This document shows, one piece after another, positions 1 to 9,100 of a stretch of DNA of 20,198 nucleotides (position 1 is the first letter of the stretch; each line of letters starts with the position of its first letter). The DNA is from a virus. The notes under the pieces were generated by a model. That model was given only the letters and a program-made list of their open reading frames with translations. It was not told the DNA's origin and searched no databases. The stretch spans positions 1 through 20,198 of the IMG/VR virus record IMGVR_UViG_3300044699_000060; one strand, written 5' to 3'. The position numbers were made by a program, and so were the translations under genes.

Positions 1-1
1 C

Positions 2-724
2 CAGAATTCGGATGCCGTCAACATTAGCGGTGGTCAAATTTCTGGGTTAAGTTCTTTAGGTGTCAGCGGAAATGCAAATCTAGGTAATCTTGCAATCGGC
101 GGTACATTAAACGTAGCTGGCTTATCAACACTCACAGCACTTAGCGTAACGGGGGCGGCTGGATTCAATAGTTCAGTAGAATTCCATCAAAACGTACAAT
201 TGGACGCAAATATAGAATTAAATAGTGCCAACCCAACTCTAAATTTTTATGAAACAGATGCTCCACTGGACCAGAAAAGATGGCGTATTATTGTTGACGC
301 TGGTCAATGGGCACTTCAAACTCTCAATGATGCATACAGTCAAGCGTACAATGTACTCAAAGTCATTCGCTCTGGTACAGGCATTACTACCTATTTAATG
401 GGTCCTAGTAGTGGTGATGTCTTCTTAAATATTGACGGTGGTGCTACTAATGCAACGGGAATTAGATTCTATCAAGCTGGCGCTCCAGCGGCAATGATTG
501 CCAATTTAGCAGGTGTAATGTATCATGAACAAAATGCGCATCACTTCCGTAGCGCAGACCAAAGTTCTATTCTAGCCAAACTTACAAACACTAGCGGTAA
601 AGTTTCAGTATTGGATATTGCACCATATGGTGCTGATGTTGCTGCCTTTTCTAGAATGAGTATTGCGCTTGATACTGCTAGTAATTGCTCCTGTTGTAAT
701 TCAATCAGGCGAGCCGGGCGCTAG
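2..724 (+). CDS. Tail fibre/spike protein, shaft fragment (5'-truncated, first frame segment)
   Basis: The reading frame is open from the window edge, so the true start lies upstream. The first 70 or so residues are a low-complexity series of Gly/Asn/Leu/Ser steps (for example SGLSSLGVSGNANLGNL), like the repetitive beta-rich shafts of trimeric phage fibres. They are followed by a globular stretch resembling the region before S74 domains (NPTLNFYETD, then an RWRI segment). The frame hits TAG at 722-724, but coherent protein continues in the next frame from about 684. Removing one T near 685-686 joins DTASN to APVVIQSGEPGAS. I treat 2-1585 as one gene split into three frames, encoding a receptor-binding or tail-fibre subunit. 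The role is inferred from sequence style and the S74 domain at its end. Confidence 0.65.
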   Translation, partial: QNSDAVNISGGQISGLSSLGVSGNANLGNLAIGGTLNVAGLSTLTALSVTGAAGFNSSVEFHQNVQLDANIELNSANPTLNFYETDAPLDQKRWRIIVDAGQWALQTLNDAYSQAYNVLKVIRSGTGITTYLMGPSSGDVFLNIDGGATNATGIRFYQAGAPAAMIANLAGVMYHEQNAHHFRSADQSSILAKLTNTSGKVSVLDIAPYGADVAAFSRMSIALDTASNCSCCNSIRRAGR

Positions 725-1207
725 TCTTAACCATGTTATTATTTCTAATAACTATTATGGGGTCAATAGTACCACATCTGGTCGTGTAAATACTGCACGG
801 GCTGGCTCATATATTCGGTTGAAGCCACATATATTGGATTTCGTTGTTATCTCTCCTGCGGGGGCGCACTCGAATCTACTCACTCTAAGTGGTGATGCTG
901 GGAATGCAGTCTTCTTTGGTGATTTTGCTGGCGTTATTCCTATAACCTTAGCCAGTGGGTCAATCCTATTTGGTGGGGGTTCTGCAATCTCCAGTATTGG
1001 CCAAGGAAATTTGTACCTTCATGCTGGAAGCATATTCACCCCAGGGACTAGTGGCAGTAATACAGGAAATATAGTTTTCGGCCCAGACGCCACGTACCCA
1101 AGAATCATCAATTCAGGACTCGATGTCTTAACGTTTAGTTTACCTAATCAAGGTAGGGCATTACAGCTTGCTACTGCAAATGTGAATTTTAGTTATTTCA
1201 GTCTTTT
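684..1207 (+). CDS. Tail fibre/spike protein, middle fragment (second frame segment)
   Basis: This is the continuation of the fibre protein after the first frame change. Residues such as GEPGASLNHVIISNN, the many Gly/Ser/Asn turns, and TGNIVFGPDATYPRIINSG look like beta-helix or beta-prism fibre sequence. In this frame an ATG lies at 663 and the stop at 1326-1328, but beyond about 1205 the translation becomes incoherent (HNRMRVSVVVRLL). The frame of the upstream segment instead gives AQPDAGVSCGTPSGRW. One missing T in the run at 1204-1207 restores FSLFAQPDAGV. It is therefore not an independent gene but the middle of the 2-1585 reading unit. Confidence 0.55.
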
Positions 1208-1585
1208 GCACAACCGGATGCGGGTGTCAGTTGTGGTACGCCTTCTGGTAGATGGTCATATGTTTACGCAGCCAACGGTACGATTCAAACTTCAGACATT
1301 CGAAACAAGCGTGTTGATGGTAAGATAACAAGAGCCCGTGAAGTCGTTAAGGCTATCAATCCATTCATTGGTGCGCTTCGAATTCCAGATTTCGAGAAGC
1401 CTGAATTGCTATCTGATGATGCTCTTCGTGAGCGTGTTGTTCCCATGTTTGGCGCACAGGAAGTAGCTCAGCATTTTCCTGATGTCGTAGACAAAACGAA
1501 TCCGGATTCATGGATGATGAACTATTCAAACATGATTCCAGTTTTGTGGCAGGCTGTTCAGGATATTCTCAATGACCAAGATTAA
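1193..1585 (+). CDS. Tail fibre/spike C-terminal fragment with peptidase S74-type intramolecular chaperone
   Basis: Third frame segment of the fibre gene, open from 1193 to TAA at 1583-1585. It reads GRWSYVYAANGTIQTSD, then a helical region with AREVVKAINPF, FGAQEVAQHFPDVV and MNYSNMIPVLWQAVQDIL. This layout is characteristic of the Peptidase_S74 family: ANGTIQTSD, then a helix, a G(F/A)xAQEV-type strand, then a C-terminal helix of the form YxxxIPxLxxAxQ. Members fold the trimeric fibre and then cut themselves off at the Ser-Asp step, whose Ser codon here is 1292-1294. About 98 residues follow that serine, a usual size for the domain. The stop overlaps the next gene's ATG (1572) by 14 bases, which suggests translational coupling. 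Confidence 0.75.
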   Translation, partial: LFQSFAQPDAGVSCGTPSGRWSYVYAANGTIQTSDIRNKRVDGKITRAREVVKAINPFIGALRIPDFEKPELLSDDALRERVVPMFGAQEVAQHFPDVVDKTNPDSWMMNYSNMIPVLWQAVQDILNDQD

Positions 1586-1979
1586 TGGGAAATTCCTACA
1601 TAGTGCAGGATTAGACACCGCACGGATTCAGCCTTCGGACATTCCAGAAATACGCGCTATTTATGATAAGCGTGATTTCGATTGGGTAGAACCAAGATTG
1701 GATTTCGGAACTATCGTTGTTCGTGAGAATGGTAAGATGTTAGGGGCTGGCCATTTACATCCTATCGTTGAGTCGATTATGTTGCTTGACCCGGACGTTA
1801 GCCGACTCAAAAGGATAATGGCTACAGACCTTATGATGCGGCAAGCCATTATCGATTCAAAGGGCTTGGGGTTATCAGAGATTCATGCTTGGGTGAAAGA
1901 GCCTGAGTTCTTGAACTATCTGCAAAAGCGTTATGGGCATGAAATGCCCAGAGGTACTTCCTTAGTCCTGAGGATTTGA
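1572..1979 (+). CDS. Small GNAT-like protein of the virion gene cluster
   Basis: The 135-residue protein is intact. Its central pattern is a pair of strands with a turn (TIVVRENGKMLGAGHLHPI), another strand (ESIMLLD), a long helix (DLMMRQAIIDSKGLG) and a strand followed by a helix (SEIHAWVKEPEFLNYLQKRYG). That order of secondary structure is like the core of GNAT acetyltransferases, and such GNAT-fold proteins are common in phage virion gene clusters. The acetyl-CoA pyrophosphate loop (Q/R-x-x-G-x-G/A) is not clearly present, so catalytic activity is doubtful. It overlaps the fibre stop and abuts the next small gene (stop 1977-1979, next ATG 1982). Assignment is by pattern only. Confidence 0.5.
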   Translation: MTKINGKFLHSAGLDTARIQPSDIPEIRAIYDKRDFDWVEPRLDFGTIVVRENGKMLGAGHLHPIVESIMLLDPDVSRLKRIMATDLMMRQAIIDSKGLGLSEIHAWVKEPEFLNYLQKRYGHEMPRGTSLVLRI

Positions 1980-1981
1980 CT

Positions 1982-2182
1982 ATGGCAAAGAGTGATAAGA
2001 AGGAAACAAAGGAAGAGATTAACACAGAACAGCGGCGTGTTAATCAACAGTTTGGCTCATTAACTTGGGAAATGGACCAGAAACGGCGCGAGAAGGATGA
2101 ACAGTCCAAACGCGACCGCGAAGCGTTAACTGGTACGTTAGCTGGAATGGCATCGCCAACGGGCGGATTGGACAAACCGTAG
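1982..2182 (+). CDS. Small charged protein, probably the N-terminus of the following virion gene
   Basis: The ATG at 1982 is preceded by GAGGA at 1970-1974 with 7-base spacing, better support than an alternative TTG at 1976. The product is about 66 residues, very rich in Lys/Glu/Arg, with a helical central part (TWEMDQKRREKDEQSKRDRE). It stops at TAG 2180-2182. The reading frame of the next gene is open from 2101 and reads VVGNIRGLYGGKTVGFDSG directly after this point. Inserting one A in the run at 2174-2176 fuses LDK to TVVGNIRG, giving one protein of about 680 residues. I see no canonical -1 slippery heptamer, so an indel is likelier than programmed shifting. If it is a separate gene, its function is unknown. 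Confidence 0.5.
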   Translation: MAKSDKKETKEEINTEQRRVNQQFGSLTWEMDQKRREKDEQSKRDREALTGTLAGMASPTGGLDKP

Positions 2183-2217
2183 TCGGCAATATCCGTGGCC
2201 TTTATGGCGGAAAGACG

Positions 2218-4020
2218 GTGGGCTTTGACTCTGGAACGAGCGGTGGTTCTTCTGGTGGTGGTGGTTCTGATTCTGGTGGTTCTTCGGGCAGCGCGACTCC
2301 TGTAGAAGACAAATGGAAAGCACCGTCGGATATCTATACCGAATTCGGTAAGACCGGCGGTGTGGAAATGGAGCGGATGCGTAGTCAAATAGCTGAACTG
2401 GAAAACATGGCAAAGACAGGTGCCATTGACCCAGCACAGAAAGATTCGATTAACGCAACGATTCAGAAGCTCAAGGAATTTCAATTCGACCCGAATGCGA
2501 AAGCACAGATTCAGGGAGCAATTGATAACCTTGCAGTGATGGGTCAGACGGGTGGATATGACCCGGGCAGATTAGCAAAGATTAACTCTGATTTAGATAC
2601 CCTACGTAACTGGTCTGCAACAGGTGGTGTAGACCCGGAACGTATGGCGCAATTGCGTGGCACCATTGATTTCATGAATCAAGGTGGCATTAGTCAAGCT
2701 GATTTAGAACGTTGGCGTGGAACAGGTTATGATGAGTTTGCGCGCACGGGTGGATGGTCTGATGCGGATAGAGCGGATTATCGTGACCGTGCTACGTCAG
2801 GCATCCCTGCTATGTATCGTCAGCAGATGGATGAAGCTACCCGACTTAGAAACATTCAGGGTGGTAGCGGTGCGGGTGGATTCTTAGCTGCGGCAGGTCA
2901 AGCGAATCGACGTGGCGCACAGGATATGGCTACGGCGCGACGCGATGCGGAAATAGATTTAGGTTCGCAGGTTCGTGAAGGCCGACAGTGGGGAATCAAA
3001 GGATTAGCAGACACCGAAGCAGCGATTCAAACACAGTATGGAATCAATCGTGCCACAGGTTTACAGACAGGCACGAAGTTTGAAACCGACATCGGTGCGA
3101 ATAGGATTGCAGGCTACGGTGAAGCTGCGAAGCAAGCCGCACAGTTAGAAAAGGATATCTCTTCAAATCGAATCACTGCGACGCAGCTTGGTGGGGCGTT
3201 AAACGTTCAGATGCAGGATTCAATTAATGATGCGTTCATTCGCGCTCAGCAGGGCGCGGGTACGCTCGAAACAAATCTTGCCGATGCAATTGGAAGGAAT
3301 CGAGTTAACGCACAGAATTATGCGGCACAGGCTGAAGCGAAAGCACAGCAGCTTAGACAAGAAGGACAGCTTGCCGGTGCGAAAGGATTGATGGAAGTCG
3401 CTGCTCAAAAGGCAGCGGAAGCGGCACGCGCACAAGCTAATTCAAATGCGGCACGTCAGAATGACCAAGCAAATGAACGTTGGTGGGCGAATTTCCAAGC
3501 GGGTAATGAACGCTGGATTGGTGAACAGCAGCAGCAGGGACAGCAGTATGCTGTTGGTCAGCAGCGTGCATTGTTAGGTATGGACGAAACGCTTGCGCGT
3601 GACCAATTCGGTGTTGATACTGCATCGCAGTGGGCTGGCGCGAATCGTGGTTTGTTGGGGATTGATGCTCAATCTAATCAGGGCGGAAAGGATTGGACTG
3701 ATTGGGCACGTTTCGGCCTTGGGGCAGCACAGTCGGGTAAGGACCTTTTTAATAATGCCGGTAAGAAAGACCAAGAGCGGGTTCAAAATCCTGAGGCGCT
3801 TACCGGCTATAATCCCAACTATCCGGGTGGGGATAATCCTAACTTTGGTGGATACATTCCACCAGACCAGGATACGAATAATCCACCCGACCAAGGCGGT
3901 GGAAGCTTCGGACATCCACCACCCGGTGGGGATTATTATTGGGACCCAGGCGCTGGTCAATACTTCCCGTATCCGTATCCCGATTACTACGACCCAACGG
4001 ACCCGTTATACAGTGGTTAA
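2218..4020 (+). CDS. Repeat-containing helical virion protein, putative internal/structural protein
   Basis: The first start in this frame is GTG 2218, giving 600 residues. The frame is open further upstream to 2101, so the true start may be the ATG at 1982 through a 1-base indel. Residues 1-28 are a Gly/Ser linker. Residues about 42-190 hold seven copies of a roughly 22-residue helical repeat with the signature TGG-x-D-P at its head, one copy degenerate. Residues about 205-470 are Ala/Gln/Arg-rich and strongly helical (GGSGAGGFLAAAGQANRRGA and later QAEAKAQQLRQEGQLAGA). The last 90 residues are Pro/Gly/Tyr-rich. Position after the fibre gene and before two more large proteins suggests a virion component, perhaps of the ejection apparatus. 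No enzymatic motif was seen. Confidence 0.6.
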   Translation: MGFDSGTSGGSSGGGGSDSGGSSGSATPVEDKWKAPSDIYTEFGKTGGVEMERMRSQIAELENMAKTGAIDPAQKDSINATIQKLKEFQFDPNAKAQIQGAIDNLAVMGQTGGYDPGRLAKINSDLDTLRNWSATGGVDPERMAQLRGTIDFMNQGGISQADLERWRGTGYDEFARTGGWSDADRADYRDRATSGIPAMYRQQMDEATRLRNIQGGSGAGGFLAAAGQANRRGAQDMATARRDAEIDLGSQVREGRQWGIKGLADTEAAIQTQYGINRATGLQTGTKFETDIGANRIAGYGEAAKQAAQLEKDISSNRITATQLGGALNVQMQDSINDAFIRAQQGAGTLETNLADAIGRNRVNAQNYAAQAEAKAQQLRQEGQLAGAKGLMEVAAQKAAEAARAQANSNAARQNDQANERWWANFQAGNERWIGEQQQQGQQYAVGQQRALLGMDETLARDQFGVDTASQWAGANRGLLGIDAQSNQGGKDWTDWARFGLGAAQSGKDLFNNAGKKDQERVQNPEALTGYNPNYPGGDNPNFGGYIPPDQDTNNPPDQGGGSFGHPPPGGDYYWDPGAGQYFPYPYPDYYDPTDPLYSG

Positions 4021-4034
4021 TTAGGAGTTAGCCA

Positions 4035-6143
4035 ATGCCTCAGCGACGGCCATACGATTATTACGAAGATGATGATTTGTTTCAAGGCGGTGCATCAGGT
4101 GGTGCAGGCGGTGGTGCGCGATGGGGCGACCCTTATTCTGACGGCCCCTCTGAAGAAGATTTGTATGCAGACTTGATGCGTTCGCGCGGCAGGCGATTAG
4201 TGGGATTTGACGAGGAAGAAAACAATCCACTATCACGCTATCAGCGATTGTTTACTACATTCGATGAGCCAATGATGGCTCGTTCAAGTAGACAAGCGCC
4301 ACCGCCACAAATGGAAGATATGGTTCCGATGCGCTCATCGAACCGTATCGAAATGCCACCACCTGAACCAGTTCGAGGCCCATCGTTTGCGGGACCGGGA
4401 CAACGAACGATTGGAAGTGCGTATCCTACGGGTCCGGTGAGAGAAACGATTGGGCGTCCGTCTGGATTAGATTGGGCAACCCAAACGGGGCCGCAAGGCT
4501 TTACTGGATTCCGACCAACGCCGGCAGCGCAACCAGAAATGCCGACGATAGCACCCGTGCGCTCAAATCAGGTTGCACCACAAATGTCACCTACTACGAT
4601 GCCACGACCACAATTGGCACGTAGTAGTAATCAGGCTCCGGTTGCGCCAAACATTCCGCCAATGGCGATGGCCCGTTCTAATCAAGTGGGAACGGCTCCG
4701 GGTGGATATAGAATGCCAGCGGGTGCAAATCTATTGATGCCACAGATGATGGCATCGCACACGCAGGCACCGTCGACAAGCCCAAACATTCCGCCGCAGG
4801 TAGCGGGGCGTCCGAGTGGGCCATCGTTTGCTAGGCCAGGACAGCGTACTATTGGTTATCCAAATGGTATGCCTGCTACGAATGCGTATGGACGCGGGGC
4901 TGGAACACCTTTAAGAAATAGACCCGTAACACCACCGGCTCAAGCTGCTACTGCTCCGGGAATTAGTAGGGAATCGATTGCTGCACAGGAAGCACCGTTA
5001 ACTGCGCCGCGTGATTACTTTGGTGGCATTGAGAATCCGTTTGCACCGCGGCCTGAAAATGCTCCACGACCGTGGGCGAGTAGTCTTGATTTCAATGCAC
5101 CGCAAACGGGAATGGGCGCAGCGGTTTCAAATGCGACACCGCAAGATATCGCACCGACACGACGAGGATTACAGGCGCCAACGTATAACATGACGCCAAT
5201 GGAAGAATACACTCGATACTTACAGTCTGAACCAAATCGAGAAGACTATAAGACTGGTAAGTTCGGTACGATTCTTAATGCATTGACGGCGGGATTCGAA
5301 GCGAAGGATAGGGGCCTCGCGGCTGGCGTAAAGATGTACGATGAGTTGCGAGATAGACCGTATCAGGAAGAATACCGAAAGTGGGCAACTCGCGGTAACA
5401 AGACTAAGGCCGCGGTTGATTTGGAAAATGCCCGTTACAATGCAGTCGAACGTGCATACGGTCGTGACGTAGAGAATGCTCGTCAGCAACAGCAGACAAA
5501 CATTAGTTTGATGAATGCTAAGCTGGCGCGTGAGAAGTTTGAGCATGAAGCCACACAGGATGATATCAAACTGATGACTGCCGGTTGGCAGCCTTCACCG
5601 GGTGATGATGGTAAGGTTGTGTTGTGGCGCGTTAGTCCAATAACAAATCAGCCTGAATACAAACAGACGCAAATCAATAGTAAGGACTTCTCTGCGGCGC
5701 AGCAACTCGAACGTGATAGGATTGCTCGGGAAGCGCAGGATAGGAGAACGAAGTATTCGGCCGATGTATCGGCTGGTAATACTCGCGCAAATATTGCTTC
5801 GCGTGAGAGGGAAGGCAATCTGGACCGTGAGTTGCGTCGGTCATTGGATAAAGGCGGGACGAGTTCATTGCTTTCCAGTAGAAACACTGCAGCTGGCACC
5901 GTGAAGAATGATTATCCTGAACTGGATAATCCGGCGTTCAAAGATGCATTCACTGTAACAGGGAATCGCATTCGGATTAATCCGAAGTTCACGGATGACC
6001 AAGCGGGTAATGCGGAACTTGCGAATTATGCACGGACCAAGTTCCCAAATGACCCGGCAAAGCAGATGAGATTCGTTGAACGATTCAAGTCGCTTCGGTA
6101 CGATGCGTTGAGATTCGTACCACTCGATGAGGATGAGGAGTAA
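4035..6143 (+). CDS. Proline-rich virion protein with C-terminal helical domain
   Basis: The ATG at 4035 is preceded by TTAGGAG (4021-4026), a good ribosome-binding site 8 bases upstream. The 702-residue product has an acidic N-terminus, then about 330 residues of disordered Pro/Ala/Met/Gln-rich sequence in which an RSNQ-type motif recurs (MARSSRQAP, VRSNQVAP, MARSNQVG) and GPSFA-x-PGQRTIG occurs twice (about residues 115 and 262). From about residue 390 it becomes charged and alpha-helical (NREDYKTGKFGTILNALTAG, then NARQQQQTNISLMNAKLARE). It is followed after 3 bases by the 1488-residue gene, so the two are co-translated. A structural or ejection role is inferred from neighbours and composition; no known domain was recognised. 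Confidence 0.6.
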   Translation: MPQRRPYDYYEDDDLFQGGASGGAGGGARWGDPYSDGPSEEDLYADLMRSRGRRLVGFDEEENNPLSRYQRLFTTFDEPMMARSSRQAPPPQMEDMVPMRSSNRIEMPPPEPVRGPSFAGPGQRTIGSAYPTGPVRETIGRPSGLDWATQTGPQGFTGFRPTPAAQPEMPTIAPVRSNQVAPQMSPTTMPRPQLARSSNQAPVAPNIPPMAMARSNQVGTAPGGYRMPAGANLLMPQMMASHTQAPSTSPNIPPQVAGRPSGPSFARPGQRTIGYPNGMPATNAYGRGAGTPLRNRPVTPPAQAATAPGISRESIAAQEAPLTAPRDYFGGIENPFAPRPENAPRPWASSLDFNAPQTGMGAAVSNATPQDIAPTRRGLQAPTYNMTPMEEYTRYLQSEPNREDYKTGKFGTILNALTAGFEAKDRGLAAGVKMYDELRDRPYQEEYRKWATRGNKTKAAVDLENARYNAVERAYGRDVENARQQQQTNISLMNAKLAREKFEHEATQDDIKLMTAGWQPSPGDDGKVVLWRVSPITNQPEYKQTQINSKDFSAAQQLERDRIAREAQDRRTKYSADVSAGNTRANIASREREGNLDRELRRSLDKGGTSSLLSSRNTAAGTVKNDYPELDNPAFKDAFTVTGNRIRINPKFTDDQAGNAELANYARTKFPNDPAKQMRFVERFKSLRYDALRFVPLDEDEE

Positions 6144-6146
6144 TCA

Positions 6147-9100
6147 ATGGCTGACGAACTTGAAGACTTTCTAAATTCAGGTGCGTCTACATGGAGCGAT
6201 TACAAGAGTGGCCGGTCGAATAGACCGGTCGCTCGTGAAGAACCCGGATTCATTGATAGAGCATTAAAGTTCTACGATGAAACTCCGTGGCTCGGTAAGA
6301 AATGGCTCCCTGATGTTGAACCGTATATCCAACGTGGACAAGAATTTCTTGAGCCATATATTGGAAAGACGGCTGCACGTGTCGTTTCAGCATATCCGCG
6401 AGCGCAAGCAATGGGCGCGGATATGTTGTTTGGTTCACCCATTGATATGTTAAGCACCGCGGCGACGGCTGCAACGTTCGGTGCAGCAGCGCCATTAAAA
6501 GGTGCAGTTCTTGCAGCACGTGCGCCTAAAGTTGTTAGGGCAATTAAAGGCGTAGGTCAGGCAGCCGATGCGCTTCAGGCAATTCGTGCTGGAAGCGGAG
6601 CTGTGTCTGAGCTTGGCAAAGGAAACTTAGGAAGTGCTGCGTTGCAGGGCGGAATCGCAGCATTATCAGGTTATGGTGCGACAGGACATAATCCATTCGC
6701 CCGTGCCGCGGAACCAATTACTGAAGCTTTGCCGCCTGCAACTCCATCGTTTATTCGTAGCGATGCAAAGTTTGCTGGACGTCCGGTAACTAAAGCTTTA
6801 CCTGACCCGAATCCAGCTAACCTTCCGTTACGGAAAGCTGGGCCAATTACATCTGAAATGCGCGATGTGGTTCGTAAGAGTTATGGACCACAGACAAAGT
6901 TTGCGCCGGTTGATGAAGCGGCCCAAGTAATCACGGACCCGACGAGATTATTAGAAGGCCGCGTTTCCGATGTTGCACCTTCTGGTTCACGCCCGGCAGT
7001 AATTGGACCCAAAGACGCCTCACTTATGGAAAGGGCGCAGCGTGATTTGTTAGCTGCGGGTGAAGAAGTTAACGCACGAAACCTTGAACGTTATCGTGAC
7101 GTTTCGGACTTTAGGTCGCGGATACAAGGTAGAGCGGCGGAATTAGGTAGTCCCGGTGGATACGAAGCAACGGTATCCGCAGAACAATTGTTACCACCGC
7201 GTGCGCGAACAGATGTTGCTACACGTCCCGTTGCTCCGGGCGTAGCGAATCAAATTGTTCCTGAAGCGGTTGAGGATGTGGCGAAGCCGGTTAGATTCAA
7301 AACGGCAAAGGCTACATACGAAGCTCTTGATGATGGTACGACGATTAATGTCGGTGATGAAGCGGCTAAGCCATCATCGAAAACCTATTACGTAGCGCCT
7401 GAAGAACTTCCGTTGCTCGACAAAGCAAAGGGAAAGATTCGAGCGCGTGATGATGGTACGATTGGATTGTGGTACGAACGTGGTAAAGTTCGTGGCTACA
7501 TGAAACATCACAAGGACGGTGGATTCGCAACGCCGTCGGCTGAACCGAGAGTAGGCTATCATCCTATTGAAGTGTTTGAGGATGGCACGCATCGCATTGG
7601 CGATGAGATTACGGAAGTTGAATCTGGTACGAGGTTGCGACCCGACCAGATTGAGGAACCAAACTTAGAAGATGTTGCGGCTGAGGATGCCGGCGATGGG
7701 ATAACGTGGCGACAGGATATGTCTCCTGTTGAACGCTATTCGTATGGTGCAGACCGGAAGCTTGATAACAAACTCAAGCAGCAGGTGCGTGCCCAACTTA
7801 ATGCGTTCGATAGGCGTGTGGCTAAATCCACGTTTACTGATTCGGCTGAGCGTAGGTCAGCGTTAGTTAACTCGATGGCCGAGAAACTAAACGAACGTCA
7901 ACTTGCTGCTGCATTTGAAGGAAGGATTCTCGACGAAGCATTAGTTCGGGATATCGTAGCACAGCGTCGAGCAATCGGTGCCCAACCTGAGGTAAACGTT
8001 CCGAGAATTCCGCCTCAGGATTTAACGGAAAACATTGGGCCACCGAACACTATGCCACCGCCGGGATTTGCTGGCAGACCTGTTGAAGGACCAACGGCAC
8101 AAGGACCATTGTACTGGAATAGAAATGTTGAACCCCCTACGATTGCTGAGGGGATTGTTGAAGGTGCTCCAACACAGCCACCACAAATCTTCGGTTCTCG
8201 TCAGGTGATGGCTGAAACTGTTGGTCAAAGAGAAGTTCCCGTGAGACGTTGGGAAAAGGAAGTTCGTGAAGCATTAGCTGCGCAAGGTGTTACTGAGCCT
8301 ACGCAGGACATGGTAGATAAAATTCTACAGACACCAAAGCTACTGGATAAGATTGTTCCACGAACGTCTGAATTTGTTCCCGATGTTAGTAGAGGCTTCA
8401 GACCTGTCACGCCACCTGAAACGCGGATTGATAGGTTGTTACCTGAGAAGACTCCAACCGTTGAAACAGGTTGGAAGTCGCCTGAGGTTATTACTGATAT
8501 CCTGAATCGTGCCCGGAAGAATGCACCACGGGATGTATTCGGTGATAACGATTGGCAACGGGCAGTTGATGTTGCGAGGCAACTGGGCCATGAAGATGTT
8601 GGTCAGGCAATCAATCGTGCTGGACAATACGTAAAGTCTCAGCAATCGGGAATGATTGCACAAGGTGCAAAGAGCCTTGGCTTATCGATGGAAGATGAGC
8701 TTAAAGGTTTGGGGCCGAGCGGCGAGAAAATTGTAGACTTGAAGCGTCAGGCAAACACGGATGCTACGATTCGATTCGATGATTACACTAAGGGCGTAGC
8801 AGACGATGTTGATGCGTTACCTCAGGATAGGTTTGAAAAGGTCGTGGATTATCTTGAAGGGAAACCAACTGCGAAGTTAAGTGCTGAGGAGCAAAACATA
8901 GCGGAGCGGATGAAGGAAGTGCTTCGACGTTCGGGAAAGGATATGGACGACCGTGGGATGTTAGAGCACGGTGTTGTAAGAGACTACTGGCCGCGTAGAT
9001 TCGATGGCGTTCCTGATAAAACAGTTGAGGATGCTTTGCGAGCGCAAGGATTATCTTCGGACGAGATTGCACGCAAGATTGATTTTATCAGGAAGCAACG

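Noticed and set aside
683-1215. Programmed frameshifting in the fibre gene
   Set aside because: The two changes are in opposite directions at unrelated short homopolymers, with no slippery heptamer or downstream structure visible; indel error is simpler.
3574-4024. ORFs antisense to or overlapping the large virion gene
   Set aside because: Their composition follows the codons of the intact overlapping gene, and they have no ribosome-binding sites or motifs.
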